Assembly: GCA_035518095.1 (NCBI GenBank) | Contig: DATIXX010000069.1 | Coordinates: forward strand, 1-42,127 | Length of the DNA: 42,127 nucleotides | Direction of reading: 5' to 3' | Origin: Burkholderiales bacterium | Lineage (GTDB): Bacteria > Pseudomonadota > Gammaproteobacteria > Burkholderiales > JAHFRG01 | Part shown: one piece after another, positions 24,533 through 32,932 of the stretch | How positions within the stretch are numbered: position 1 is the first letter of the stretch | Layout: each line of letters starts with the position of its first letter | The notes under the pieces: generated by a model | Told to the model about the DNA's origin: nothing | Seen by the model: the letters and a program-made list of their open reading frames with translations, nothing else | Database searches by the model: none | Position numbers and translations under genes: made by a program

Positions 24533-26083
24533 ATGCAACTCAAATTCTTTTGTCGCAGTAAATTTAAACAGAATCGCCAGTGCGAACGCTTCGCTCTGCT
24601 TCAACATAGACGCAGCAGCATCGTGCTCCTGGCGTTGCTTTTACTCGGGGCGGCCGTCGGTTCCACGCCGGCGGAGGCGAGTCCTTTTGCCTATGTGACG
24701 ACGCGTGATGCCAACGGCGTCTCCGTAATTGATACTGCAACCAACGTGGTGGTTGGTACGATCCCAGTGGGGATGTTTCCAGTAGCGGTGGCCATTACGC
24801 CGGACGGAACCCGCGCCTTTGTGACGAATCAGTTCTCCGACAGTGTTTCGGTAATTGATACTGCGACAAATACAGTGGGTGCCACGATTCCGGTCGGGTC
24901 CTACCCCTCAGAAGTGGCCATCACACCGAATGAAACTCGCGTCTTCATAGCAAACGAGATTTCCGGCGATGTCTCGGTGATCGACACGTCGACCAACACG
25001 GTGGTCGCTACAGTCCCTATTGGGTCGTTACCTTTTGGATTAGCCATCACGCCGAATGGAACCCAGGCTTATGTGTCGAATTTAGGCTCCGACACCGTTT
25101 CGGTGATCGATACGGCGACCAACACAGTGGTAGCCACCATCCCAGAGCCAGTGGGGTCCTTACCCGCCGGGGTGGCCATCACGCCGGACGGAACGCGCGC
25201 CTATGTGACGAATGTTGGCTCCAATACTGTCTCGGTGATTAACACCGCGACCAACACGGTAGCAGCCACGATCACGTCGCCGGGATTTGAACCGGGTCAC
25301 GTTGCCATCACGCCGGATGGCAGCCGCGCCTATGTGACGAATGCGGGCTCCAACGATGTCTCGGTGATCGACACGGCGACCAACACTGTTGTGGCGACAG
25401 TCCCTGTTGGGTTGTTTCCTTACGGATTAGCAATAACGTCCGACGGGACTCGCGCCTACGTGGCGAGTCTTGACTCCCTAAGCGTCTCAGTGATTAACAC
25501 CGCGACCAACACGGTGGTAGCCACGGTCGCGCTTGGAGGTCAACCATCCGGGGTGGCCATTACCCCGGCGCTCGCGCCATTTGCCTTTTTCGCAGTCAAC
25601 GTCCAGTTCGAGTTGCATCATTACTCCGCCGACCGTGACGAGTTTGAGTCGCGTTATGGCTGTCCTGACCGTGACAAGTTCGAATCGCATCATGGCCGTG
25701 CTGATTGCGATAAGTTTGAGTCGCATCATCATTCCACGAACAATGACGAGTTCCATATGAAAGCGACGTTTACCTTGGCCGCGGGCAGCAACGGCATCGC
25801 GCCGCTGACGGAAGATGTGACCGTCAGTATCGGCACTTTTTCAGCGAAAATCCCGGCCGGCTCCTTCCGCCAAAATAAGAGAGGGGAATTCAAGTTTGAA
25901 GGGGCCATTGGCGGCGGAAAACTGGAAGCTGAGATCACTCCGCTTGGCAAAGCCCGCTACAAATTCACGGCCGAAGGCAGTCACTTGAACTTGGACGGGG
26001 TCGCGAACCGACAGACCACAGTGCAACTTACGATCGGGGAAAATGCCGGCAGCACGACCGTCGCGCCTAGATTTGAGCGCTGA
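24533..26083 (+). CDS. Secreted seven-bladed YVTN beta-propeller protein
   Basis: The start at 24533 (GGGAG upstream) gives 516 residues, with a signal peptide after an unusually long basic n-region (SSIVLLALLLLGAAVGSTPAEA). Seven ~42-residue YVTN repeats follow, each with a VSVIDTATNTVVAT strand and an AITPDGTRAYV strand, enough to close one propeller. Then come short repeats DRDEFESRYGCP, DRDKFESHHGRA and DCDKFESHHHST (36 bp each), then a ~110-residue beta-rich domain (FTLAAGSNGIAPLTEDVTV...). An in-frame ATG at 24383 also has a strong AGGAGG but would add 50 polar residues before the signal. Probably a surface or extracellular binding protein. Confidence 0.85.
   Translation: MQLKFFCRSKFKQNRQCERFALLQHRRSSIVLLALLLLGAAVGSTPAEASPFAYVTTRDANGVSVIDTATNVVVGTIPVGMFPVAVAITPDGTRAFVTNQFSDSVSVIDTATNTVGATIPVGSYPSEVAITPNETRVFIANEISGDVSVIDTSTNTVVATVPIGSLPFGLAITPNGTQAYVSNLGSDTVSVIDTATNTVVATIPEPVGSLPAGVAITPDGTRAYVTNVGSNTVSVINTATNTVAATITSPGFEPGHVAITPDGSRAYVTNAGSNDVSVIDTATNTVVATVPVGLFPYGLAITSDGTRAYVASLDSLSVSVINTATNTVVATVALGGQPSGVAITPALAPFAFFAVNVQFELHHYSADRDEFESRYGCPDRDKFESHHGRADCDKFESHHHSTNNDEFHMKATFTLAAGSNGIAPLTEDVTVSIGTFSAKIPAGSFRQNKRGEFKFEGAIGGGKLEAEITPLGKARYKFTAEGSHLNLDGVANRQTTVQLTIGENAGSTTVAPRFER
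25622..25755 (+). repeat. 36-bp tandem repeats within the propeller gene
   Basis: Three full units and a partial fourth encode D-x-D-(E/K)-F-E-S-x-x-x-x-x, rich in Asp, Glu and His. They join the propeller to the C-terminal domain and could bind metal ions. Confidence 0.65.
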
Positions 26084-26475
26084 TTGCATTGATTCGGAAG
26101 CAGGTTTTTAACCGTTTCGGAAACCGTCTCGCTTGCGGATGCGAATCATTAATTGGGATTTAAGGCGATATCGTGTTGGCGTTTAGCGGCTGGAAATTTT
26201 GCATCTAGGTCGTAGAACCTTAATCTAGGCAGTTTCGTCGGCCAAATAGAATTGGTTAGATGCTGTGGCGAATGTCCGATACTGGCCAAGGGCAAACGCT
26301 CGCGAAGGACCGGTTCCATTCCATGTCGGTAGTTCCCGAAATCCAGCGAATTTTGAAAAGGGGTTTGTTCCGGAGTAAAAATTTCTCGGGCAACACAAGT
26401 TCTTTTTGCTCAGGCTGAAATCACATTTCAACCTGGCGCAAAATGCGCCGCACTACCGGCTGAACTACGCCGGAA
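26084..26475. other. Non-coding stretch
   Basis: No terminator with a T tract and no coding signature recognised after the propeller gene. Confidence 0.4.
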
Positions 26476-26601
26476 TTATGCTTCTGATGCTATTAGTGTT
26501 AGTGTTGCTGTCAGCATCGCTACGCCGACGCCGGCAAGTACAGCCACAAACAATATGTGAAGCACCCACAGGGTAACAAAGACATCCGGTCGATCCCACA
26601 T
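26476..26601 (-). CDS. Possible 41-residue membrane protein
   Basis: ATG at 26601 with GAGGTAGGGT just upstream; stop TAA at 26476. The peptide starts MWDRPDVFVTLWVLHILFVA and is one long hydrophobic helix ending in ASEA. A polar start, single helix and ribosome site suggest a real small membrane protein, but I know no family. Confidence 0.45.
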   Translation of the reverse strand: MWDRPDVFVTLWVLHILFVAVLAGVGVAMLTATLTLIASEA

Positions 26602-27081
26602 ACCCTACCTCGCGCGATGCAGATTCCCTGCCTGCCTGTAACATGGGCCGCAGCTACTGCTGCATCGGTTGTAGACACATCTCCATCGTCTTGTTCACGG
26701 CATTTTTCCCTTTAAAGCGTCCGGCCTCGCTTGTCTGCGGCCACCGATATTTACGTCCTGAGCGTACCCTAAAGATAAGACGAGCAAATTACATGCTAGG
26801 CGGTTGTCAAGGAAAGCCTTTGTGTTCAATAGGGTTGTGGCGTTTGGCGGTAGCGTTCTGAACAAACTGCCGATTTTAGTCACGTAGAGCCGCCCCACGC
26901 GGTTTCTGGGCTAATGTGAAAAATCGTGCAGATCAAGATAGCACGCGCAGAAGAGTTTCGTCTGTGCGACCCCATCCTTCCACGCGCCGCAAGCCAAGGC
27001 GCGCGCAAGCGCTGCAGTGATAAGCGCGGACACTTAGGGACTGTCAACGACACGGTTGGCCGTCTTGAACAGGGTCGGGCG
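26602..27081. other. Non-coding stretch
   Basis: Nothing recognised between the small membrane ORF and DUF1272; plus-strand frames here are antisense or lack starts. Confidence 0.4.
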
Positions 27082-27390
27082 CTACCGCTTCTGCGGGGGA
27101 ATATCCTTGATTGGAGCCGAGAACTTCAAATGCGCCGCGGCATCAACCGGCCTATGCTTGATTTTGGTGCTTGCCGGGTCGTTGCCGAGGAAGTTGCCGC
27201 ATTTCCAGTTCTTCGATGGCCTAACAGGCCTGGGAATAAACCCACCGCCACAGTTGGGGCACACATTGCCCAAGACATTGTCGACGCACGTCGCGCAGAA
27301 CGTACACTCATAAGAGCAAATGCGGGCTTCCAGCGAGTCCGGCGGAAGAGGCTTGTTGCAGTTTTCGCAGGTCGGGCGGAGTTCGAGCAT
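27082..27390 (-). CDS. DUF1272 Cys-rich zinc-ribbon-like protein
   Basis: The 102-residue protein begins with a double Cys-rich unit: CENC (8, 11), CSYECTFCATC (25, 29, 32, 35) and CPNC (44, 47), enough for two zinc sites. The DUF1272 tail follows: FIPRPVRPSKNWK, ASTKIKHRPVDAAAH and a PP..R end. AGGAAG precedes the ATG. It is the last gene of a minus-strand series after GFA, 111 bp apart. The function of the family is unknown. Confidence 0.92.
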   Translation of the reverse strand: MLELRPTCENCNKPLPPDSLEARICSYECTFCATCVDNVLGNVCPNCGGGFIPRPVRPSKNWKCGNFLGNDPASTKIKHRPVDAAAHLKFSAPIKDIPPQKR

Positions 27391-27501
27391 CGTGTTCTTC
27401 CTAGATCGCTAGCACACAACCAAAGCCGATGGACGCAAGGGTGGAGCAGGCAGGTTGGCTGAACCCTTGGCTCGGCGCTGAATCTTGAAGCGTTTGCCGT
27501 G

Positions 27502-27936
27502 TTATTCTGCCACGCTAACACCTGAACCGCCCATTTCCTTCTGGAGGTCCTTCATCTTCGGCAACCCGTCCCTAATGCGCAGCTTCGTCTCCTGATAGTT
27601 GACATGCACGCCAGCATGGACCGGGAAGTCTGGAATGACCGCCGCATACACGTCAGTGAGTCCGATGCCGGGATGGTCAGTAAAGATGTGGCCTCCGCAG
27701 GTCTTGCACCATTTGCGATAACTGCGCGGCGTCTTATTGTAAGTACCGATATTTTCCGCCCCCCGCGTGATCCGCACTGTTTCGGGTTTCCATAAAGTGA
27801 AGGCATTGACAGGCGCTGCCGACCAGCTTCGACACGACTCACAATGGCAATAACCCATTGCAGCCGGCTCGCCGCTGACCGTGAATTGAACCGCGCCGCA
27901 AAAGCAGCTGCCCTGGTAAGTTTTTTTGCTGCTCAT
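27502..27936 (-). CDS. GFA-family (glutathione-dependent formaldehyde-activating type) protein
   Basis: The 144-residue protein has the GFA/CENP-V fold with its zinc Cys residues: GSCFCGAV (11, 13), CHCESC (30, 32, 35) and WCKTCGGH (77, 80). The first described member, Gfa, was reported to speed S-hydroxymethylglutathione formation; most homologues are uncharacterised. GGGGATC precedes the ATG. It lies between DUF1272 and the MddA-like methyltransferase, all transcribed together with ~110-bp gaps. Confidence 0.9.
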   Translation of the reverse strand: MSSKKTYQGSCFCGAVQFTVSGEPAAMGYCHCESCRSWSAAPVNAFTLWKPETVRITRGAENIGTYNKTPRSYRKWCKTCGGHIFTDHPGIGLTDVYAAVIPDFPVHAGVHVNYQETKLRIRDGLPKMKDLQKEMGGSGVSVAE

Positions 27937-28044
27937 GAAAGATCCCCTTGGTGGTTTTTACAATGCGCGCTTCCGGACCGGCGGATCCAGCAGTGCCACA
28001 AGGAGGCACACTTTGATTTTGGCCCACCCGATCCAGTCCAACGC

Positions 28045-28779
28045 TCATAAGGACTTGCGGCTCGGCAGCAGCATCCCGACCTGGTTGCGATAGCGGTGGT
28101 AGAGCTCGCCGAACTGCGCAATGAGGTCGCGCTCCTCGAACCAGATGCCGACGAGGATGTAGCCGGTGGCACCGATCGAGAACAGCAGGTGCCCGGTCGT
28201 CATGACCGGCGCTGCCCAGAAAACGAGCAGGAGGCCGAGATAAATGGGATGGCGCACGTAGCGATAGAAGAACGGCGTCCTGAACGTTGGCTCTGGAAGC
28301 GCTCGGCCGGCCAGGCGCGCAAACACTTGCCGTACGCCGAACAGCTCGAAGTGGTTGATGAGGAAGGTACTCACCAGAAACACCGTGCAACCGAGCCAGA
28401 ACGCGGCCCACAGCAGCTGCGCGCCGCCTGTGCTCCCGACATTCCAGACGATCGGCTCGGGAATCGGGCGCCACTGCCAAAACAGGAGTGCGAGCGCAAG
28501 GCTGGCTGCGAGCACGAAAGTGCTGCGCTCCACCGCCGGGGACACGATGCCTGTCCACCAGCGCTTGAACGAGCGCCGCGCCATGACGCTGTGCTGCACG
28601 GCGAAGATGCCGAGCAGGAGAAGGTTCACGATCACCGACTGAGCAAGCGGCCCCGGCGCTCCCGTGTCGATTGACTTAGGAACGAAGAGATTGCCGGTGA
28701 AACCGATCGCGTAGAGAAGCGTCGCCACGCACAACGCGTAGACGATCAGGCCGTATAAAAGCGAGAAAATTGCTCCCAT
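28045..28779 (-). CDS. mddA: MddA-like membrane methyltransferase (methanethiol S-methyltransferase candidate)
   Basis: The 244-residue integral membrane protein has six or so helices and the NnrU/isoprenylcysteine-methyltransferase C-terminus: YRYVRHPIYLGLLLVFWAAP, then TGYILVGIWFEERDLIAQFG and YHRYRNQVGMLLP. The RHP and EE..L...FG..Y..Y motifs bind S-adenosylmethionine. The N-terminus (YAIGFTGNLFVPKSID) and LLLLGIFAVQHSVMAR fit MddA, which methylates methanethiol to dimethyl sulfide. AAGGAAACTACC precedes the ATG. The substrate is inferred from resemblance; a different small thiol or lipid is possible. Confidence 0.72.
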   Translation of the reverse strand: MGAIFSLLYGLIVYALCVATLLYAIGFTGNLFVPKSIDTGAPGPLAQSVIVNLLLLGIFAVQHSVMARRSFKRWWTGIVSPAVERSTFVLAASLALALLFWQWRPIPEPIVWNVGSTGGAQLLWAAFWLGCTVFLVSTFLINHFELFGVRQVFARLAGRALPEPTFRTPFFYRYVRHPIYLGLLLVFWAAPVMTTGHLLFSIGATGYILVGIWFEERDLIAQFGELYHRYRNQVGMLLPSRKSL

Positions 28780-28880
28780 GGTAGTTTCCTTAAGTTGGTT
28801 GACTTCAAATTAGGCCGGTGCAGACGAGCGCAATACCGAGGTGCTTACGGTTCTGGTCGCGCATGGTCGCCTGCAAATCA

Positions 28881-29738
28881 TTACTTGCAATCGATGACGA
28901 CCTCGAGGTACTCAGCCGGCACGACCAGCGAAACAGGCCCCGCGGTATTGCATCGGTTGAGCAGCGCCGTAACGTCTTTCGCAAGGGCGTCTTGCCCGGC
29001 GGGATCAAGCGCCGCGAACGCTTTTTGTACAGGCCCATAGAAATCACGGAAAATCTGTAACCAGTGCGCTGCCGAGCGATACCGAAAATTGAAATTCTTG
29101 CGCACGGTGCGAATATCCGTCGCGTGGGGGCCAAACAGTTCAACAATATGTGGTTCGGTGCCCCACAGCGCGGGCGACTTGAGGCCTACTGGCGCCGGGA
29201 TGTAATTACCGATGACCTTGAACAGCTGCCCAATAAAGCCCTCGGGCGTCCAGTTTGCAAGGCCGATTCGTCCCCCGTTGCGCACCACACGCAGCATCTC
29301 GCGCGCGGGCCGCGTATGATCCGGGGTGAACATTGCGCCAAACGTCGATAGCACGACATCAAAGCTGTTGCCCTCAAACGGCAAATCTTCGGCATCGGCA
29401 ATACGGAAATGAACCTGCAAACCCTCGGCCGCAGCACGAGCGCGGCCTTTGTCGAGCAGCGCGGGCACATAATCGGTCGAAGTGACTTTGGCAAAGCGGC
29501 GCGCAGCGGCGAGCGTGGCGTTGCCGTTGCCGGCGGCGACATCGAGCACGTACTCACCGGCGCGAATATCGGCCGCCTCGGCCAGGATTTCACCGACGAT
29601 TTGCAGTGTGGTGCCGATGACTGCGAAATCACCGCTGGCCCAGGTCGCCTGCTGGCGTTGCTTGATGGTTGCGTAATCTGGCGCAGCGGGAACGGATGCC
29701 TTTTGCATGGAAGACGTGGGTATAGCAATGGTAGTCAT
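28881..29738 (-). CDS. Class I SAM-dependent methyltransferase
   Basis: The 285-residue protein has the SAM-binding core: motif I YVLDVAAGNGNATLAAARR (~63-81), motif II ADAEDLPFEGNSFDVVLSTFG, and GGRIGLANWTPEGFIG. It resembles the UbiE/Coq5-like methyltransferases with a small C-terminal helical part. AAGGAG lies 9 nt upstream. It is the first gene of the minus-strand series and divergent from the AraC regulator, which probably controls it. Substrate unknown. Confidence 0.9.
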   Translation of the reverse strand: MTTIAIPTSSMQKASVPAAPDYATIKQRQQATWASGDFAVIGTTLQIVGEILAEAADIRAGEYVLDVAAGNGNATLAAARRFAKVTSTDYVPALLDKGRARAAAEGLQVHFRIADAEDLPFEGNSFDVVLSTFGAMFTPDHTRPAREMLRVVRNGGRIGLANWTPEGFIGQLFKVIGNYIPAPVGLKSPALWGTEPHIVELFGPHATDIRTVRKNFNFRYRSAAHWLQIFRDFYGPVQKAFAALDPAGQDALAKDVTALLNRCNTAGPVSLVVPAEYLEVVIDCK

Positions 29739-29866
29739 GTTTCATTCTCCTTAAACAATGATTGCGTTAATCGGTTCAGGTTTGGAACGGGGCCCATTAT
29801 TCCATTCGCACGCGCTTGACACTTGACCGGCCGTCGTTCACATTTGCTCGTACGTCCCGAGTTGCT

Positions 29867-29890
29867 GGCGGACTTGATTGACCGTCCGCC
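29867..29890. promoter_or_regulatory. Inverted repeat in the methyltransferase/AraC divergent region
   Basis: GGCGGAC (29867-29873) and GTCCGCC (29884-29890) are perfect inverted repeats around a 10-bp centre, 31 bp before the AraC start. A further CGTCCGGGA lies at 29905-29913. Possible operator. Confidence 0.4.
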
Positions 29891-29921
29891 GGATTTGGCT
29901 GTTCGTCCGGGAGCCTAGACG

Positions 29922-30920
29922 ATGACTACCGATACTTTGTCCGATGTGCTGCGCTCAGTCCGCCTGCGCGGTGCGGTGTTTTATTGGCTGAGTTGTGGGG
30001 AAGAATGGGCAGTCGAGGCGCCGCCCGCGAAAGAGATCGCCGGAGCGGTAAACCCGGGCGCGGAGCACGTGATGGAGTATCACGTAATTACGAAGGGCAG
30101 TGGCTGGGCGGCGATTGTCGGCGAGCCGCCGGTGCGTCTGGAAACGGGCGATACGGTGATGTTTCCGCATGGTGACGCGCACGTAATGTCGAGCGCACCC
30201 GGAATACAGCCAACGCGCATGCGCCGGGACTGGATATATGCCACACGCAAAGATCCCAAGCCGATTCCTGTCGTATTTCGCACACTGACAGAGTTTACCT
30301 ATGGAGAGCCTGCACCGGAGTCGCCGACCAACGTTGCATGCGGATTTCTCGGTTGCGACCTGCGGCCTTTCAATCCATTGATTGCGACTCTGCCGCGACT
30401 GCTGCACCTGCCGGCAGCCGGTGAAGGTACATGGATCAGCCAGGTCATGCGGCAGGCAGTCAACGCATCGCAGAACAAGCGCCCCGGTGGTAACGCGGTA
30501 CTTGAGCGCATAAGCGAGATGATGTTTGTCGATGCAATACGCCGCTACGTGGAGCGGCTTCCCGAAGCAAGTTCCGGCTGGCTTGCGGGATTGCGCGACC
30601 GCCACGTAGGACGGGCGCTCGCGCTGATACACGAAAATCCGGCTCGCACATGGACGATAGACACACTGGCTGACGAAATCGCGCTGTCGCGCTCGGCGTT
30701 CTATGAACGATTCGTGCGGCTCATCGGACAGCCTCCCATGCAATACCTCACGCAGTGGCGCATGCAAGCGGCCGCAAATCTGCTGCGGCAGAGCCACGCG
30801 CCCATTGCGTCGATAGCACTCGATGTTGGTTATGAATCCGAAGCCGCATTCGCGCGCGCATTCAAGCGACTAGTCGGGACACCGCCTGCAAGTTGGCGGC
30901 GAATTCAGAACAGGCAGTAG
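29922..30920 (+). CDS. AraC-family regulator with cupin-type sensor
   Basis: The 332-residue protein has an N-terminal cupin-6 sensor domain (~10-200; EYHVITKGSGWAAI, LETGDTVMFPHGDAHVM) and a C-terminal AraC double helix-turn-helix (~225-328). The DNA-binding part shows WTIDTLADEIALSRSAFYERF and SIALDVGYESEAAFARAFKR. This subfamily usually activates a divergent oxidoreductase or methyltransferase operon. The divergent layout with the SAM methyltransferase suggests that target. The inducer is unknown. Confidence 0.93.
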   Translation: MTTDTLSDVLRSVRLRGAVFYWLSCGEEWAVEAPPAKEIAGAVNPGAEHVMEYHVITKGSGWAAIVGEPPVRLETGDTVMFPHGDAHVMSSAPGIQPTRMRRDWIYATRKDPKPIPVVFRTLTEFTYGEPAPESPTNVACGFLGCDLRPFNPLIATLPRLLHLPAAGEGTWISQVMRQAVNASQNKRPGGNAVLERISEMMFVDAIRRYVERLPEASSGWLAGLRDRHVGRALALIHENPARTWTIDTLADEIALSRSAFYERFVRLIGQPPMQYLTQWRMQAAANLLRQSHAPIASIALDVGYESEAAFARAFKRLVGTPPASWRRIQNRQ

Positions 30921-31057
30921 GTACAAGGCAAATTCGTTATGGAATTACCCCGACTGCGGGAGCACTGTTACGCGTGGGGTGTGGTCGATTCCCAAAAGCG
31001 CCCGCTCCGCCTGGCGGCAGTTACAATTCCTGCGGGAAGATTAGAAATTTCTCCGGG

Positions 31058-31804
31058 TCAACCGAGGAAATCCACGGCGCCCGTTTCCAGGTTGTACATC
31101 GCGCCGCTAATCTCGATCTTGCCGTTGGCTTCCAATTCCGCGAGTACGGGGCTATTTTTGCGAATGTTTGCCAGAGTTATCGTGACGTTCGTGCGCGCCA
31201 CGGCATCCACGAAATCGTAGTTCGCCGCCGAGCGCTCACCGGTATATGCTGTCGCCTGCACCGCGGGTTTAATCTTGGCCAGCAGTCCGGTGAGATTGCC
31301 CAACTCGGCATTGGCGATGGCGCCTTTCACCGCACCGCATTTAGTGTGCCCCATCACCAGCACGACCTTGGCACCAGCCAGTTTGCAGGCGAACTCCATG
31401 CTACCCAGAATGTCTTGGTTTTCGATGTTGCCCGCGACACGGCAATTGAAGATATCACCGATGCCGAGGTCCATGATCACCTCAGCCGGCGCGCGTGAAT
31501 CGATACAGGTAAGAAGCACTGCCGCGGGATACTGGCCCTTGGCGCTCGCCCTCTGTTCCCTTAGATAATTGCGGTCTTTCCGCTCTCCTTTGCGGAAGCG
31601 CTGGTTCCCGGCCTTCATTACCTCGAGGATCTGCTCCGGCGTCATACTGTCGCGCTGTGCCTTGGTCAGTGCATCGGCGCGCGCCGACCCGATAAAGAGA
31701 TTGCCGCCGATAAGCCCGAGCGCACTCGCGGCGCCCGTCACTTTGAGAAAATTCCTGCGGCCTGAATCGCCGCTGTTCCGAGGGTATTCAAGTTTGTCGC
31801 ACAT
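31058..31804 (-). CDS. Tat-exported beta-carbonic anhydrase
   Basis: The 248-residue protein has a twin-arginine signal (GRRNFLKVTGAASALGLIGG, cleavage near ARA) and a beta-class carbonic anhydrase core. Zinc ligands are Cys100, Asp102 (CIDSR), His153 and Cys156 (GHTKCGAV); Arg104 forms the dyad. It hydrates CO2 in the periplasm, less usual than the cytoplasmic form. AAAGGAGGC precedes the ATG. It is convergent with the AraC gene. Confidence 0.95.
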   Translation of the reverse strand: MCDKLEYPRNSGDSGRRNFLKVTGAASALGLIGGNLFIGSARADALTKAQRDSMTPEQILEVMKAGNQRFRKGERKDRNYLREQRASAKGQYPAAVLLTCIDSRAPAEVIMDLGIGDIFNCRVAGNIENQDILGSMEFACKLAGAKVVLVMGHTKCGAVKGAIANAELGNLTGLLAKIKPAVQATAYTGERSAANYDFVDAVARTNVTITLANIRKNSPVLAELEANGKIEISGAMYNLETGAVDFLG

Positions 31805-32236
31805 GATCTTGCCTCCTTTCTGAGAATCTTTTTTCCTGAATCAACGTTGGGCGCCGCGCTTTGAACCGACCGATTTTTTGCCGGCGCATGGACACTTTAC
31901 TATATTGCAGGCGTTTGCTTTGGTGTACGCAATTTGGAGCTATGAATTGTTAGTATCGAGCGAGTAACGTCGGCTCGCATCCGCTTCTGACGAATCTTTC
32001 GGGTTTGCGCCGACACCGCCATGCAATGACCCGAACCTGAGAAAGACGTTTGTGATCTCACAGGCAGCGTGCGCAATCCAATCTCCGACAGTTCTCCCAA
32101 ACTGCCGTTGCCATTTACAGTTAATCGGAGTTCTTTGTTTTGGCCCTGACGGGGTAGCGGAGTTGCAGCAAAAGTGGGCACTGATTTTCTGCCCATTTTT
32201 GTATCAATGTGTCGCGTGGACTTGGCTGTAATGGAG
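31805..32236. other. Non-coding stretch
   Basis: 432 bp holding the carbonic anhydrase promoter region. No gene recognised. Confidence 0.4.
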
Positions 32237-32932
32237 CTAGAACAGGTACGCGGCGCCGCAGTTGGTTTGGCCGCTGGTGGTGAGCCAGACCCCGTTCGTC
32301 AGATCGGCACAGGTTGCAGCAGTCGGTGCGGTTCCCGCTCCGAGGTAGCTGCTGAAGCGGAATGTGCCGCGCCCCGGATTGGCGTCGTCAATCTTGCGGT
32401 CTACTTCGGTCAGAATATCTACCGGTATCTCGTTCCCCGTCTTCAGATTGTGAAGGTTGGCGGCGGCCGGGTCGCCAACGACAATGCTGTAGTTGTTGTC
32501 GTAAATGATTTGAAAATACGCGTTGTAGGGGTTGCTCGGCGTATTGGCTTGGGCGACGGCATCGGTCGCGGTCGCCATGTTGTAGCTACCGGTCAGGAAA
32601 CCTGCGTGCGACATGTGGGTCCACGCTATGGTCTGTTCGTTGGCGCCGGCGGTATTGAGTATTTGTCCGTCGCCGTTGCCGCCCAAGGTCGCCGCGACGT
32701 TCGGGATGTTGGTGGTCGCCAGCGCCCCAGGGTAATCACCCGGCAGGGCGTGATAACGGTCCTGGAAGCCGAAGAAAGCCGCCTTGATTCCGTCTTGCTG
32801 GGAAATGAGGTTCCTGACCCGGGCGCTGGTGATCAGCTCCTGGCCTTTCAGCACACCGCCCAATAGCAGGCCGATAATGACCAGCACGATAGCCACTTCA
32901 ATCAGGGTAAAGCCGCGTTGTCTTGTTATCAC
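32237..32932 (-). CDS. Type IV prepilin-like protein (orphan pseudopilin)
   Basis: The GTG at 32932 has AAGGAG seven bases upstream and places the prepilin leader at once: ITRQRG then FTLIEVAIVLVIIGL. Cleavage is after Gly7 and Glu5 of the mature protein is kept. The protein has 231 residues, with a pilin helix and a globular part containing RYHALPGDYPGA, a motif common in large pseudopilins. Two Cys near the C-terminus (ATCADLTNG, QTNCGAAYLF) may form a D-loop bridge. No secretion or pilus assembly genes are nearby, so its machine must be elsewhere. Confidence 0.9.
   Translation of the reverse strand: MITRQRGFTLIEVAIVLVIIGLLLGGVLKGQELITSARVRNLISQQDGIKAAFFGFQDRYHALPGDYPGALATTNIPNVAATLGGNGDGQILNTAGANEQTIAWTHMSHAGFLTGSYNMATATDAVAQANTPSNPYNAYFQIIYDNNYSIVVGDPAAANLHNLKTGNEIPVDILTEVDRKIDDANPGRGTFRFSSYLGAGTAPTAATCADLTNGVWLTTSGQTNCGAAYLF

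Noticed and set aside
25487..25756. 89-residue minus-strand frame opposite the 36-bp repeats
   Set aside because: Its apparent repeats are the reverse of the coding repeats; no start signal.
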